From: Flavobacteriia bacterium
Lineage (GTDB): Bacteria; Bacteroidota; Bacteroidia; Flavobacteriales_D; Crocinitomicaceae
DNA length: 37,762 nt
Assembly: GCA_947455255.1 (NCBI GenBank)
Contig: CANGOA010000011.1
Location: 1 to 37,762, forward strand
Direction of reading: 5' to 3'
Shown piece after piece: positions 17,615 to 27,300 of the stretch (positions within the stretch are counted from its first letter, which is position 1; the number at the start of each line of letters is the position of its first letter). The position numbers and the translations under genes are program-made. A model generated the notes under the pieces. That model had not been told where the DNA came from. It made no database searches and was given only the letters and a program-made list of their open reading frames with translations.

Positions 17615-18369
17615 CGAATAAAGTTCCATTCTGTTTCTGTAGAAGTTTTAGCATCAAAGGTATACCCATCCACACTGTAAATCTTTAATTCTTCAACCGA
17701 TTGGATGTTGTTTTGTATACAATAATTAGCCATGGCTCCACGGGCATGTTTTGCATACATCATCACCACTTTATATTGACCATTACTAAAATCTTTAAAT
17801 GTTGGTGTTATGACCTTTGTTTTTAAATGTTTGAAGTTGATGACTTTGTTATATTCTGCTGAGGCAAGATTTAATACTTCACTTGGTTTTTCTGAATTTA
17901 AGTGCTTGGTTAATTTATCTGACCAAAAAGCGTATAAATTCTTAATCTTGGGAGTTATTTGCCATTTTGTTCCCATCTCTAAACGATAAGGATATACCAA
18001 ATCTAATGGTTTTAAAATACCGTATAATCCAGATAAGATTCTTAATTGTTCATTCGCTCGTAGTAATTCTTCTTGAGTCCATGAAAATGGATCTAAGCCT
18101 TTATATACTTCACCATTAAACACTTCGATACATGATTTTACCACATCATTTTCCTCTGAGGGTGTAATCCATGCTTGATAACGATCATAATTTAAGTGTG
18201 CTAAATCCGAAGAAATATGCATCATCTCCATCAATTTTTTAGGACTTATTTTTTTTAATTTAGCTACCAATTGCTCTGTTTCTTTTAGAAAGCTAGGAGA
18301 GGTTACAAATGGTTTTTCGATAGATTTTGAATAGTCTAATGATTTTGCTGGAGAAAGTAAAATTTTCAT
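17611..18369 (-). CDS. yaaA: YaaA/UPF0246 family peroxide-stress protein
   Basis: A 252-residue protein of the full family length. Recognisable segments are MKILLSPAKSLDY at the start, QLRILSGLYGILKPLDLVYPYRLEMG in the middle (about 105-130), then NLASAEYNKVI and KHARGAMANYCI. In Escherichia coli YaaA is induced by peroxide and lowers the intracellular iron that drives DNA damage. It also has DNA-binding ability. It lies 2 bases after the Smr gene and overlaps the transglutaminase-like gene by 4 bases, so it is likely the fourth gene of the hemE operon. The hemE link through iron metabolism is suggestive only. Confidence 0.95.
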   Translation of the reverse strand: MKILLSPAKSLDYSKSIEKPFVTSPSFLKETEQLVAKLKKISPKKLMEMMHISSDLAHLNYDRYQAWITPSEENDVVKSCIEVFNGEVYKGLDPFSWTQEELLRANEQLRILSGLYGILKPLDLVYPYRLEMGTKWQITPKIKNLYAFWSDKLTKHLNSEKPSEVLNLASAEYNKVINFKHLKTKVITPTFKDFSNGQYKVVMMYAKHARGAMANYCIQNNIQSVEELKIYSVDGYTFDAKTSTETEWNFIR

Positions 18370-18371
18370 AA

Positions 18372-18917
18372 TTAATGGGATGAATGATTAAACCTAACTT
18401 CTGTAGCTCCTTTTCCATACTCTAAATAAGAAGCGTCAAAATATTCGATATGTTCTTGTCTAGCTAAAAAAGATCTTATTTCGTTTTTCAATACACCTTC
18501 ACCAACACCATGAATGATGATCAATTTTTGGATACGTTTATCTTTAGCTTTGGAAAATGTATTTTTAAAATTACTCATCTGTTTGAGTAATATTTCTGTA
18601 TTTGATAAATTTTTAGCGTTGTCAAATAAATTTTCAATGTGTAAATCGATCTCCCAAATTGAAGTTCGCTTTTTGTTTTCTATTTTGACAGAAAACTGCA
18701 TGTTTTTTCGCTTGGATATAGGTTCTTTATCGTATGGAATAGAAGTGGTTTCTAATTGATAATTTAAACTATGAAGCGTTATTAATTCTGCACTAGGTCG
18801 AATTTGTTCAAACCCTTCATTATCGATTAGTCTTATTTTTTTATTTGGAAGAAACTCTAAGATTTTAGCCGTACCCTGTTCAGATAAAAAACCAATTTTT
18901 TCTCCTAATTTAAACAT
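18372..18917 (-). CDS. Smr-domain protein
   Basis: A 181-residue protein. The N-terminus (about 1-45) is a small beta domain (LGEKIGFLSEQGTAKILEF) like the lead-in of DUF2027 proteins. The C-terminal half is a Smr domain with DLH at 91-93, the loop HGVGEGVLK at 136-144 and the final GATEVRF. Smr domains, as in the MutS2 C-terminus, act as nucleases on DNA or RNA; the conserved HGxG loop and the DxH motif are both intact. The target is unknown. It is 8 bases downstream of the OmpA-family gene and 2 bases upstream of yaaA, in the same direction. Confidence 0.88.
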   Translation of the reverse strand: MFKLGEKIGFLSEQGTAKILEFLPNKKIRLIDNEGFEQIRPSAELITLHSLNYQLETTSIPYDKEPISKRKNMQFSVKIENKKRTSIWEIDLHIENLFDNAKNLSNTEILLKQMSNFKNTFSKAKDKRIQKLIIIHGVGEGVLKNEIRSFLARQEHIEYFDASYLEYGKGATEVRFNHSSH

Positions 18918-18925
18918 GAATATTT

Positions 18926-20080
18926 TTATTTTTTCACGATGAACATAACACGTCTATTCTTAGCAAGTTTCAAATCTTCATCGTCCTCTTCTATTATTTC
19001 TTCGTTTGGTTCTTTTTCGTCTTTAGGTGTTGAAATAAGTCTTTTATCGTCAATACCATTCTCTATCATATACTTCATAACCTCACGAATGCGACGATTA
19101 GCTAAATCTGCAAATAAAGGTTTCTTAACAGCTAACTCAGCCTCGTTGATATCTAGATGACCAAACAATTCAACAATAAAAGTTGGGTTAGCTTTCATTT
19201 CTCGAATAACAGCATCAATGGTGCTGCGATTAGTTTCTTGTAATTCGTATTTACCAAAAGGAAAAAATGCTGTATGAGCTTCAATTCGCTCTATAGGTGT
19301 CATTTTATCTTCTAACATGATAATTTTATGATAGTATGTATCCTTTTTATTTTCATTCGATCCACAATCACAAGCTGTTTTTTGATCAACCATTATCACT
19401 GAAATGTCATCAATATAATAATACGCAAAATCAGAAATTACACCTTTATAGTCTTTGATTTTAATCGCTTTCTCTGTTTTTGTTTTATCTGTTGCTGTAA
19501 AATTTCCAATAGTTATAAATTCTTCCCCCCCTTCTGCAATATAAGTTCCGCATACTTTTTCCCATCCATAAGTTGCAGTTACTACTTTCGATTGAGGGTG
19601 TAAAATAGACGTTTTTTCGACGATGTTTTTATTATCTTCTTGTTTCAGTTGTTTTTTATGAAAATTGATTCCAACTTGATTTGTAGCATATTTAGATCCT
19701 TCAGCTAAAGAAATATACATACTAATACAATATTTTTTTCCTTTTAGCATAGGTTGCCCTAATGGAGAAGTGATGTAATTTCGTGCAATTTTATCTTTAG
19801 GAGAGTAGACAACAAGTCCGGCGTAATTATCTCCTTCTTTCGGTTCCTCCTTACCATATGAATTTCCAGAAGTCAATAAAAGAGGATTTTTATTTTCTTT
19901 AACAAATAAATCAGCTTTAGTAGTAGTAACATTTTTCCAATCATCTGATGATTCAACACACCCTAATCCTTTTACTTTCCCTTTGATTACTTCAAAGCTA
20001 CCATTCTCCACAAGGTTAGTGGTTTGAGAAAAAACAAAAACACATAAAAAAATAAAAAATAATAAGGTGCTTACTTTCAT
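18926..20080 (-). CDS. OmpA-family protein with N-terminal beta-sandwich domain
   Basis: A 384-residue secreted protein with a signal peptide (VSTLLFFIFLCVFVFSQ, cut near residue 20). Residues about 22-230 form a jelly-roll-like domain beginning NLVENGSFEV, a pattern seen in carbohydrate-binding-like modules of Bacteroidota. The C-terminus (about 265-384) is an OmpA peptidoglycan-binding domain with FFPFGKYEL, IVELFGHLD, ADLANRRIREVMKYM and KNRRVMF. Such proteins tether the outer envelope to peptidoglycan. There is an acidic insert (about 355-370) before the last motif. It lies 3 bases downstream of hemE and 8 bases upstream of the Smr gene. The ligand of the N-terminal domain is unknown. Confidence 0.88.
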   Translation of the reverse strand: MKVSTLLFFIFLCVFVFSQTTNLVENGSFEVIKGKVKGLGCVESSDDWKNVTTTKADLFVKENKNPLLLTSGNSYGKEEPKEGDNYAGLVVYSPKDKIARNYITSPLGQPMLKGKKYCISMYISLAEGSKYATNQVGINFHKKQLKQEDNKNIVEKTSILHPQSKVVTATYGWEKVCGTYIAEGGEEFITIGNFTATDKTKTEKAIKIKDYKGVISDFAYYYIDDISVIMVDQKTACDCGSNENKKDTYYHKIIMLEDKMTPIERIEAHTAFFPFGKYELQETNRSTIDAVIREMKANPTFIVELFGHLDINEAELAVKKPLFADLANRRIREVMKYMIENGIDDKRLISTPKDEKEPNEEIIEEDDEDLKLAKNRRVMFIVKK

Positions 20081-20083
20081 CGA

Positions 20084-21127
20084 TTAATACTTAATTGCGT
20101 AATCTTTAACTGTTTGTATGAATGTTTTTACTTTCGTTGGATCCACATCTGGATAAACACCATGTCCAAGATTTACGATATGACGTTTGCTAGTAAATGA
20201 ATCTAATAGCTTGTTTGTCAATTTTTTCACTTCATCATGGGTACTGTATAATGCGCAAGGGTCTAAATTACCTTGAATAGTTCTTTTCTCTCCAATAACT
20301 TTTCTAAAATCAGGAATATCCATGTTCCAATCTAAACCTACTGTGTTACAATTTAAGTTTGCAATATCTTCCAATGAACTCATAGCACCTTTTGAAAAGA
20401 TTGTCAAAGGAACATCCTGAATAGCATCAGCTATTTGTTTTAAATAAGGCATGCTAAATGTAGCATATTGCTCTGTTCCTAAAATTCCTGCCCATGAATC
20501 AAATACTTGAACCATATGTGCTCCAGCTTTAATTTGAGCTTGAAGGTATTTAATGGTTACTTTAGTGATTCGATCCATTAATTTATGTGCTAATATTGGA
20601 TTAGTGTAAAGCATTTTACGAGACTCCGAAAATGTTTTAGAACCATGCCCCTCAATCATATAGCAAAAGATTGTCCATGGAGCACCAGCAAATCCAATCA
20701 ATGGAACTCGTCCATTTAGTTCTTGATTTGTAATTTTAATTGCTTCAAGTACATATCCCAAACGATCTTCAATATCAAAATCTACTTCCGCATATTTTAA
20801 ATCGTCTTCTGTTTTAATTGTTTTTTCAAACCAAGGACCTTTTGCTTCTAACATTTGATATTCTAAGCCCATAGCTTCTGGGACAACTAAGATATCTGAA
20901 AATATAATTGCAGCATCCACACCTAAAATATCTACTGGTTGTACAGTAACTTCAGCAGCAAAACGAGGAGTTTCAACTAATTCTTTGAAACCAGAAAGTG
21001 AACTTCTAACTGCACGATATTCAGGCAAGATTCTACCTGCTTGACGCATTAACCAAACAGGATAACGTTCGATATTTTCTCCTCGAGCAGCACGAAGTAC
21101 TAAATCGTTTTGTAATGTGTTTTTCAT
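20084..21127 (-). CDS. hemE: Uroporphyrinogen decarboxylase
   Basis: A 347-residue enzyme of normal length. It removes four carboxyl groups from uroporphyrinogen III to give coproporphyrinogen III in haem synthesis. The signature [16 protein letters not shown] is at residues 23-38, with [41 protein letters not shown] and [11 protein letters not shown] further on. All are family hallmarks. The start is ATG at 21127. A -7-like box lies just upstream, so hemE probably begins the minus-strand operon that continues through the OmpA-family, Smr, yaaA and transglutaminase-like genes. Confidence 0.98.
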   Translation of the reverse strand: MKNTLQNDLVLRAARGENIERYPVWLMRQAGRILPEYRAVRSSLSGFKELVETPRFAAEVTVQPVDILGVDAAIIFSDILVVPEAMGLEYQMLEAKGPWFEKTIKTEDDLKYAEVDFDIEDRLGYVLEAIKITNQELNGRVPLIGFAGAPWTIFCYMIEGHGSKTFSESRKMLYTNPILAHKLMDRITKVTIKYLQAQIKAGAHMVQVFDSWAGILGTEQYATFSMPYLKQIADAIQDVPLTIFSKGAMSSLEDIANLNCNTVGLDWNMDIPDFRKVIGEKRTIQGNLDPCALYSTHDEVKKLTNKLLDSFTSKRHIVNLGHGVYPDVDPTKVKTFIQTVKDYAIKY

Positions 21128-21146
21128 GGTTGTAATTTTACTAGTG

Positions 21147-21154
21147 TAAAGATA
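21147..21154 (-). promoter_or_regulatory. Putative -7 promoter element for hemE
   Basis: Read on the minus strand the bases are TATCTTTA, matching TAnnTTTG except for the last base, 19 bases ahead of the hemE start. No clear TTG sits at the usual distance upstream. Low confidence. Confidence 0.3.
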
Positions 21155-21168
21155 CTAAATTCATTAAA

Positions 21169-21849
21169 CTACCATGAAATTTGGGCTTGCATATTCGCAT
21201 TTAAATAGTGATTACAAGCTCGAAATTGTCCGCTATTTTTAAAAGCGATAAAATCTTTCCCCGATTTTGTATAGCCTAAAGGGGAAGGATGGGAGGTTTT
21301 GATAATTAAATTTTCTGAATTATTTAATTGTTTTTCAATTGAATGCGCATTTTTCCCCCAGAGTAAATACACGATATTAATGCGTTGAGAAACTAGGTGT
21401 TGTATCACTTTTGTTGTGAATTTTTCCCAACCAATATTTTTATGACTCAAAGGTAAACCTTTCTCTACTGTTAGGATAGTGTTGAGTAAAAAAACACCTT
21501 GGTCTTTCCAGCGATTTAGATCTCCATTTTCTGGTTCGAATTCAGGAAATTCATTTTTGATTTCTCTAAATATATGTAATAAACTTTTGGGATATGGATA
21601 TATTTCTGGATTAACAGAAAAACATAACCCGTTAGCATAACCATAGGTAGGGTAGGGATCTTGACCTAAAATAACCACTTTAATTTGCGATAAATCAATT
21701 TCAAAGACCCTGAAGACTTGTTCTTTTTTTGGGTATACTTGAGTTGTTTGATACTTAGTGTCGAGATTCTTTAATAAATCAATAAAATAGGATTGATTTG
21801 TTTCATTATCAAAAAAAGAAGTCCAACTATGGTGAATATTGGAGAGCAT
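21169..21849 (-). CDS. ung: Uracil-DNA glycosylase, family 1, with altered GQDPYH motif
   Basis: A 226-residue DNA-repair enzyme that removes uracil from DNA. Key residues fall at the same numbers as in the Escherichia coli enzyme: Asp64 in GQDPY (62-66), Phe77 in GLCFSV, Asn123 in LLNTILTV, and His187 with Leu191 in the HPSPL motif. The usual His67 after Tyr66 is Pro here and the following loop differs (PTYGYANG), as does the end of the HPSPL loop (GYTKSG instead of SAxRG). It should still be active because the catalytic Asp and His remain. It begins 3 bases after the stop of the sugar-phosphate transferase gene, so it is probably read with surface-polysaccharide genes. Confidence 0.95.
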   Translation of the reverse strand: MLSNIHHSWTSFFDNETNQSYFIDLLKNLDTKYQTTQVYPKKEQVFRVFEIDLSQIKVVILGQDPYPTYGYANGLCFSVNPEIYPYPKSLLHIFREIKNEFPEFEPENGDLNRWKDQGVFLLNTILTVEKGLPLSHKNIGWEKFTTKVIQHLVSQRINIVYLLWGKNAHSIEKQLNNSENLIIKTSHPSPLGYTKSGKDFIAFKNSGQFRACNHYLNANMQAQISW

Positions 21850-21852
21850 GGT

Positions 21853-22941
21853 TTACGAACGATTGTCGTTTTCTAATTCATGAATTTTTTTTCTCCATTC
21901 ATTAATTTCATTATTCATCGATAAAAAACGAGAGATAATAGAGAATAAAAATAATAATAATATAATCGTTGCCGTGTTAGAAAAATACTCACCTGCAAAA
22001 ATGGATAGCAATAATAGCGTTATTGCAGTTACAACAATTACTAATGTTGCTTTTTTATGTTCAAGTTTTAATCCTATTAAAAGGTGATGTAAATGTGTTT
22101 TATCAGCTCTAAAAGGGCTGAATCCTTTTTGAATACGTTTACGATATACGCGAATTGAGTCAATTACAGGTAAAATCAAAACTCCAATCACCGTGGAAAG
22201 AGTTCTAGTAATATCTGGAGTGTTTGTAGATTCTTGGATTAACATAATTCCTGAAACTACAAGTATATAACCTAAAAATAAAGATCCAGCATCCCCCATA
22301 AAAATTTTATGCTTTTTACTTAAGTTATATTTTAAGAAACCAATTAATGCGCCAATGATGGTTAAAAACAAAGAAGCAAACAAGTATTGTTGATGAACTA
22401 ATGCGATTATAGAAAATGATGTAAATCCAATAATTGCCAAACCACCTGCTAAACCATCAATACCATCTGATAAATTAAATGCATTTACAGTTCCTGTTAT
22501 AATTATCACTGTTAAAATAAATTTGAAAATTTCAGGTATTTCATTAATTCCTAATATTCCAAACAATGATTCTATTTTAATACCTGAAAGGTATACGAAT
22601 ACAGCAACACCTAATTGAATAATGAGTTTAATAGAGGCTTTTAAGTTAACCTTGTCATCAATTATTCCCATTACAAGTAGGATAAATGATCCTATGATTA
22701 ATGGTGAAATCTGTTGGAAATCAGGCTCTACGATTTTTGAAATAGTTAATGCTATTGTAGCACATAAGAAAACCATAAAACCTCCAATCAACGGAATTGC
22801 TGTAAAGTGTGATTTGCGGTAATTTGGTTTGTCAACGAAGTTTATTTTAAAAGCAATTCGTCTAAAAAAAGGAGTTAATACCAATACTAGTATTAAGGCA
22901 ATCAAGGGAGAAATTATGAGTGTGATATAATTTTTTTCCAT
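21853..22941 (-). CDS. WecA/TagO-type undecaprenyl-phosphate sugar-1-phosphate transferase
   Basis: A 362-residue polytopic membrane enzyme of the MraY/WecA superfamily. It moves a HexNAc-1-phosphate from a UDP-sugar onto undecaprenyl phosphate, the first step of a lipid-linked glycan. Motifs seen: VDKPNYRKSH (36-45), Asp95-Asp96 in GIIDD, NAFNLSDGIDGLAGG (153-167), the catalytic-region Asp217 in FMGDAGS, and DKTHLHHLL (280-288). The C-terminus is a short charged helix (NEINEWRKKIHELENDN). It starts 2 bases after the DUF1972-type glycosyltransferase stop. The superfamily is certain, but the exact sugar is not, and it is not the housekeeping mraY by context. Confidence 0.93.
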   Translation of the reverse strand: MEKNYITLIISPLIALILVLVLTPFFRRIAFKINFVDKPNYRKSHFTAIPLIGGFMVFLCATIALTISKIVEPDFQQISPLIIGSFILLVMGIIDDKVNLKASIKLIIQLGVAVFVYLSGIKIESLFGILGINEIPEIFKFILTVIIITGTVNAFNLSDGIDGLAGGLAIIGFTSFSIIALVHQQYLFASLFLTIIGALIGFLKYNLSKKHKIFMGDAGSLFLGYILVVSGIMLIQESTNTPDITRTLSTVIGVLILPVIDSIRVYRKRIQKGFSPFRADKTHLHHLLIGLKLEHKKATLVIVVTAITLLLLSIFAGEYFSNTATIILLLFLFSIISRFLSMNNEINEWRKKIHELENDNRS

Positions 22942-22943
22942 GA

Positions 22944-24161
22944 TTATTTTTTATGGTCGTAAAAGTTTTTTTGATGTTTTAAATGGGCAATGTTCATTTC
23001 GAGTAAGGTTTTTTCGTCCAAATCTTTCGTGTTTGAATTAATATTTCCTTTTTTCTTCATATCCATTACTTCTTCAAAAAGCGCACTATATTTGATTGCA
23101 ATCGTTTTCCATGTATATCTTCGTTTTGCAATTTCATCCATTTGTAATCCTACTTCTTTTAAGGTTTCTTTACTTGTCTCTTGTACTAAATCTATTAAGT
23201 CAAATTGATTTCTAAAATATAATGCTTTTTCTTCTGTTGTTTTTCGATTGTAAGAAACATTGAACGCCATTATTGGTAATCCTAAATACATTGCTTCTAC
23301 TAAAGAAGGATTCGTTCCCCCAGCTGAATGGCCATGTATATAAATATGAGCATTTCCTCGAATTGCATCTAATTTTCGTTGGTCATAAATAGGGTCAAGC
23401 AAAATGATATTTTCATAATCTTTACATTTTTCACGAAAGAATTTTCCAAATTCACTATTATTCCAATTTCCAACCATAACTAATATGTGATCTGGTAACT
23501 CCATGAAAGCTTCTAGTACCTCATGTACATTGTTTTCAGGTTCAATACGACAAACTTTAAAAGCATAAGGTTTGCTTAAAAAAGGAAATTCAATTTTATC
23601 CTCTTCAGTTGGAACCACTTTCAACGTATGGTCAGCACCATATTCAATGATTCTACTTAATGAACCATAACGCATGGCCGTATAATCTTGAATAGATTCA
23701 TTGTCTGAAATGTCGATATGAGAATATTTAACTGCAATTTTTTCAGCCCAAAATAAATACCATTGTACTACTCGATTCCATTTGTCACGTTTCCATTCAA
23801 CACCATCGATAGAAATAATTATTTTCTTTTTGGTGAAATATTTAACAAAAGGAAGCATCCATGAACCTGCAACACCTAAAATGAGTAATACGTCAGAACG
23901 AAACACAGCATGAAAAATAGAAATTGCATCGTAAGCAATGCTTTGAAATCCATTAGCATCAAGTGGAATATATTTAAGTTTTGCTCCTTTATAAGTATTT
24001 AATCTTTTTTCCTTAGGATATTTTTTTCCAGAACAATAAACTGTAATGTCGTATTGATCAGCTAGATTATCAACTAAATGTTCAGTAAGTGTTTCAAAAC
24101 CACCATAAGTAGCAGGTACACCAACAGATCCTATAATTGCAATTTTCTTTTTACCTTTCAT
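22944..24161 (-). CDS. DUF1972-type GT4 glycosyltransferase
   Basis: A 405-residue GT-B sugar transferase. The N-terminus has the DUF1972 signature GSVGVPATYGGFETLTEHL (residues 11-29), typical of rhamnosyltransferases such as WchF that add the second sugar of a repeating unit. The donor side shows KVCRIEPENNVHEVLEAF, HIYIHGHSAGGTNPSLVEAM and LGLPIMAF. The last ~30 residues are Lys-rich and poorly conserved in appearance. It sits directly upstream of the WecA/TagO-type gene. The natural reading is that the WecA-type enzyme loads the first sugar and this one adds the next (inference). Confidence 0.9.
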   Translation of the reverse strand: MKGKKKIAIIGSVGVPATYGGFETLTEHLVDNLADQYDITVYCSGKKYPKEKRLNTYKGAKLKYIPLDANGFQSIAYDAISIFHAVFRSDVLLILGVAGSWMLPFVKYFTKKKIIISIDGVEWKRDKWNRVVQWYLFWAEKIAVKYSHIDISDNESIQDYTAMRYGSLSRIIEYGADHTLKVVPTEEDKIEFPFLSKPYAFKVCRIEPENNVHEVLEAFMELPDHILVMVGNWNNSEFGKFFREKCKDYENIILLDPIYDQRKLDAIRGNAHIYIHGHSAGGTNPSLVEAMYLGLPIMAFNVSYNRKTTEEKALYFRNQFDLIDLVQETSKETLKEVGLQMDEIAKRRYTWKTIAIKYSALFEEVMDMKKKGNINSNTKDLDEKTLLEMNIAHLKHQKNFYDHKK

Positions 24162-24309
24162 CCTAATATTATACTATTCACTTAATACATTCGTAAAAAA
24201 AACACAAATGTCAAATACTAATAGTCAATTTATTAAGCGAATATACGTAAAAATTAAATAGTTATAAAATTTAAGTTTAGTAGGTTTGTTTTTTTTATAA
24301 ATGTGACTC

Positions 24310-24339
24310 AAAAAAAAAGCAGGATTAAATCCTGCTTTT
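24310..24339 (-). terminator. Rho-independent terminator of the 1734-residue cargo gene
   Basis: Read on the minus strand: GCAGGAT, loop TTA, ATCCTGC (24319-24335), followed by nine T (24318 down to 24310). It lies 7-10 bases past the TAA stop at 24346-24348. It separates the cargo gene from the downstream glycosyltransferase operon. The rest of the gap (24162-24309) is AT-rich with no gene seen, and must hold a promoter for the next operon. Confidence 0.85.
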
Positions 24340-24345
24340 GTGTTT

Positions 24346-27300
24346 TTATTTAAGTATAAAGTTCTTTTTGACGCTTGGTTTATTTTCTAGAAAGATTTCT
24401 AGTATATAGCTACCTGATGACCAGCTAGAAACATTGATTGCTTTTTCTAAATTGTCTTCAGCTCTTATGCCTTCAAAAACTAATTGCCCATTTTGGTTGT
24501 ATACCTTTACAAATTTTATTATTTCATTTTCTTCTGTAGAAATATATACGAAATTATCTGTTGGATTAGGATAGACAGTGAATTTTGATTCATTTTCAAA
24601 ATCTTTATCAGAAATTCCAGCCGATTCTTCATTAAGTACTTTTTCAGGTACGTATACTTGTGTCCCTTCTGGATTTGTTACAGTTTGAATCATTTTACTT
24701 CCATTACCAATTACAAATTGATAACCTTGGTATTTAGTTCCATCTGATCCGCAATACGCATAGATATCATAAATTCCATCGGCTAAATCCGTAATTGTCA
24801 TTGATTTTGTTTCACCGATTTGATTGTTTAAAGATAAAAATGTCGGTCTATATACACTTACAAACACTCCTTTGTCGTCACGTTTACGTAATCTGTATTT
24901 ATTATTTGCCGAACCGTTTAGAACCGTAAATTTTAAAGTTTTAGGATTACTCGTCGCATCAATGTTTAAACGAATTGCAGAACAATTTTCAACAGCCTCA
25001 TTCAAATAGATTGTTTCTACTTCAGTCTCAGATATTGCTCTACTATAAACTCTTAATTCATCAACAGAAGCGTCTGCCGTTCTAGAATTTCCAATATATC
25101 CTAAAACAATGTCAACTAAGTTATTACTAAATGCATAAGCAGAACTATTGTTTAACAATTTACCATTGTGATAGATACTGTTTGTTGTTTTGTCACTTGT
25201 TAATACAATATGATTCCATTTGTTTTTCAAAGCGATTTCATTACTTCTCAAAAGTTGAGAACTCGAACCATTACCATAATTATATCTAATTGCTCCATCT
25301 TTATCAAATGCAAATTCTGCTCTTAATGTATTAGAACTATTATTAGGTATGGATAGTAATGTTGAAGCATCTTCCGCAGGATACTCATTTAATTTGTACC
25401 ATAAAGAAACTGTATATCCTTTAGCTGTGTCAATATCAATAACATCTTTGATTGTAATATTATTATACAATCCATTCAAGTGGTAAGCACCTTTTGGATC
25501 ATTGTAATTATCCATTGTTTGATCAACACAATTGATAATTGCGTTGTGGTTGTTTCCGCTTTCATCTTTTGCACTTCCTTTGAAAGGGAAATAGGCAATT
25601 AATTCATTAGTAACTAAGGTACATTTAGCTTTAGTTATTGAAAATGTTAATGATTTATAGCTCTTCGCTTCGTTAGCACAATAAACATATAAATCATATT
25701 CACCAATAGATAAGTTATTTACTTTAATTTCTTTGATTTCATTACTTATATTTCCTACTGGAGCAAAAGCAGGGGAGGTAATCGTTGTAAAAGAACCATC
25801 ATTATTTTTCTTACGAACTCTGTATAAATTGTTTGGATAACCTCCAGAAACAGTAAATAAAATTGACCCATCGTTATCCGTTTTACAAGATGCCGGAACA
25901 ATGTCAGATTTATTCAGGTTCAAGTTCAAATTTGTACATTCATATGAGATAGGTCCAGTACAAACATCTTTACCAATAGTAAAATATTTAGTATTAAACA
26001 TATTTGGATTCTCATTACAGAATGCATATAAATCGTATTCTCCAATTCCAAGCCCACCAACCGTAATTGTTTTTGTTTCGTTTTCTAAATTTCCAGAAGG
26101 AGAATATGCAGGGAAAGTTACAACTGTATAGCTCCCGTTAAAATTCTTTTTTCTTATTCTATATAAGTTATTTGATGAACCATTTGAAATTGTAAAAGTT
26201 ACCGAACCATCACTTAATCCTACACAAGTAACATTCTTTAAGCCGTTTTCTTCAATATTTACAAGAATATTCTTGCAGGAAGAAGAAGTATTACTTGCAT
26301 TTTTTATTTCAGTTACATAGATTGTATCTGTAATTGTATTTGAATTACAAGCATATTGTTTAATATAGAAATCGCTATAGTAACCAGCTGTTAAAGAAGA
26401 TAAAAAAGCATTTCCACTATTGTCACTATTTATTTCTCTCGTTTCCACTTCGCTATTTCTCTTATAGAAAATTGAATAGGTATTTGTTTTAGCAAGTCCT
26501 TTAATTTCCAAGGTACTGTTACAAGTCAAGCAATTTAATGGTGTAGATAGCTTTCCAAGTAAAATAACTGGTACTAAAGGATTAACTAGACTCACCTTGT
26601 CTGTAATACTATTTGATTGACATTCCTTATACGTAACATAGAAGTTTTCGTAATCTCCAGCTTTCAAATTGTTTAATGCCATGGATCCAAAAAACGAAGA
26701 ACTTACTTTGTTTACTGAGTTTGTTCCATTGTAGGTATAGTATAAGTTGTACTCTGTATTACCAGATAAACCTGAGAATTCAATAGAACCGTCACTTAAG
26801 CCACATCCAGAAGGCGAAGTAAAACTACCTTTAGAAAGAGTAGGGGCAGAAGGTTCAACCAAATTGATTGTGTTAGTCAATGTATTTGAATTACAACCTT
26901 TTGTTTCAACATATAAACTTGAGTAGTTTCCAGCTGCTAAATTTGATATTTTAATTTCTGCATTATCATTTGACGTAAACAATGTTTTTACTGATGTGCT
27001 ATTTTTAATGTAATTAACATTATATGCTGTGTTTTTTTGAGCAACATTTAATGTAATACTTCCATCGTTTGCAATGCATGTGGTAGGATTAATTGATGAC
27101 ATCAAGTTGACAGTTGAAGCAATAGGATCAGTTAAAATTATTTTAGCTGTATTAATGTTCGATAAACAAGCATTTACACTTAATGTAATATTTGCATATT
27201 CTCCAGAAGTCAAATTAGATAAAACTAAATCTTTACCAACAGAAGTTACATTTTTAGTAGTTAAATCTCCATTTTTTGTATAACTAATAATGTGCTCCGC

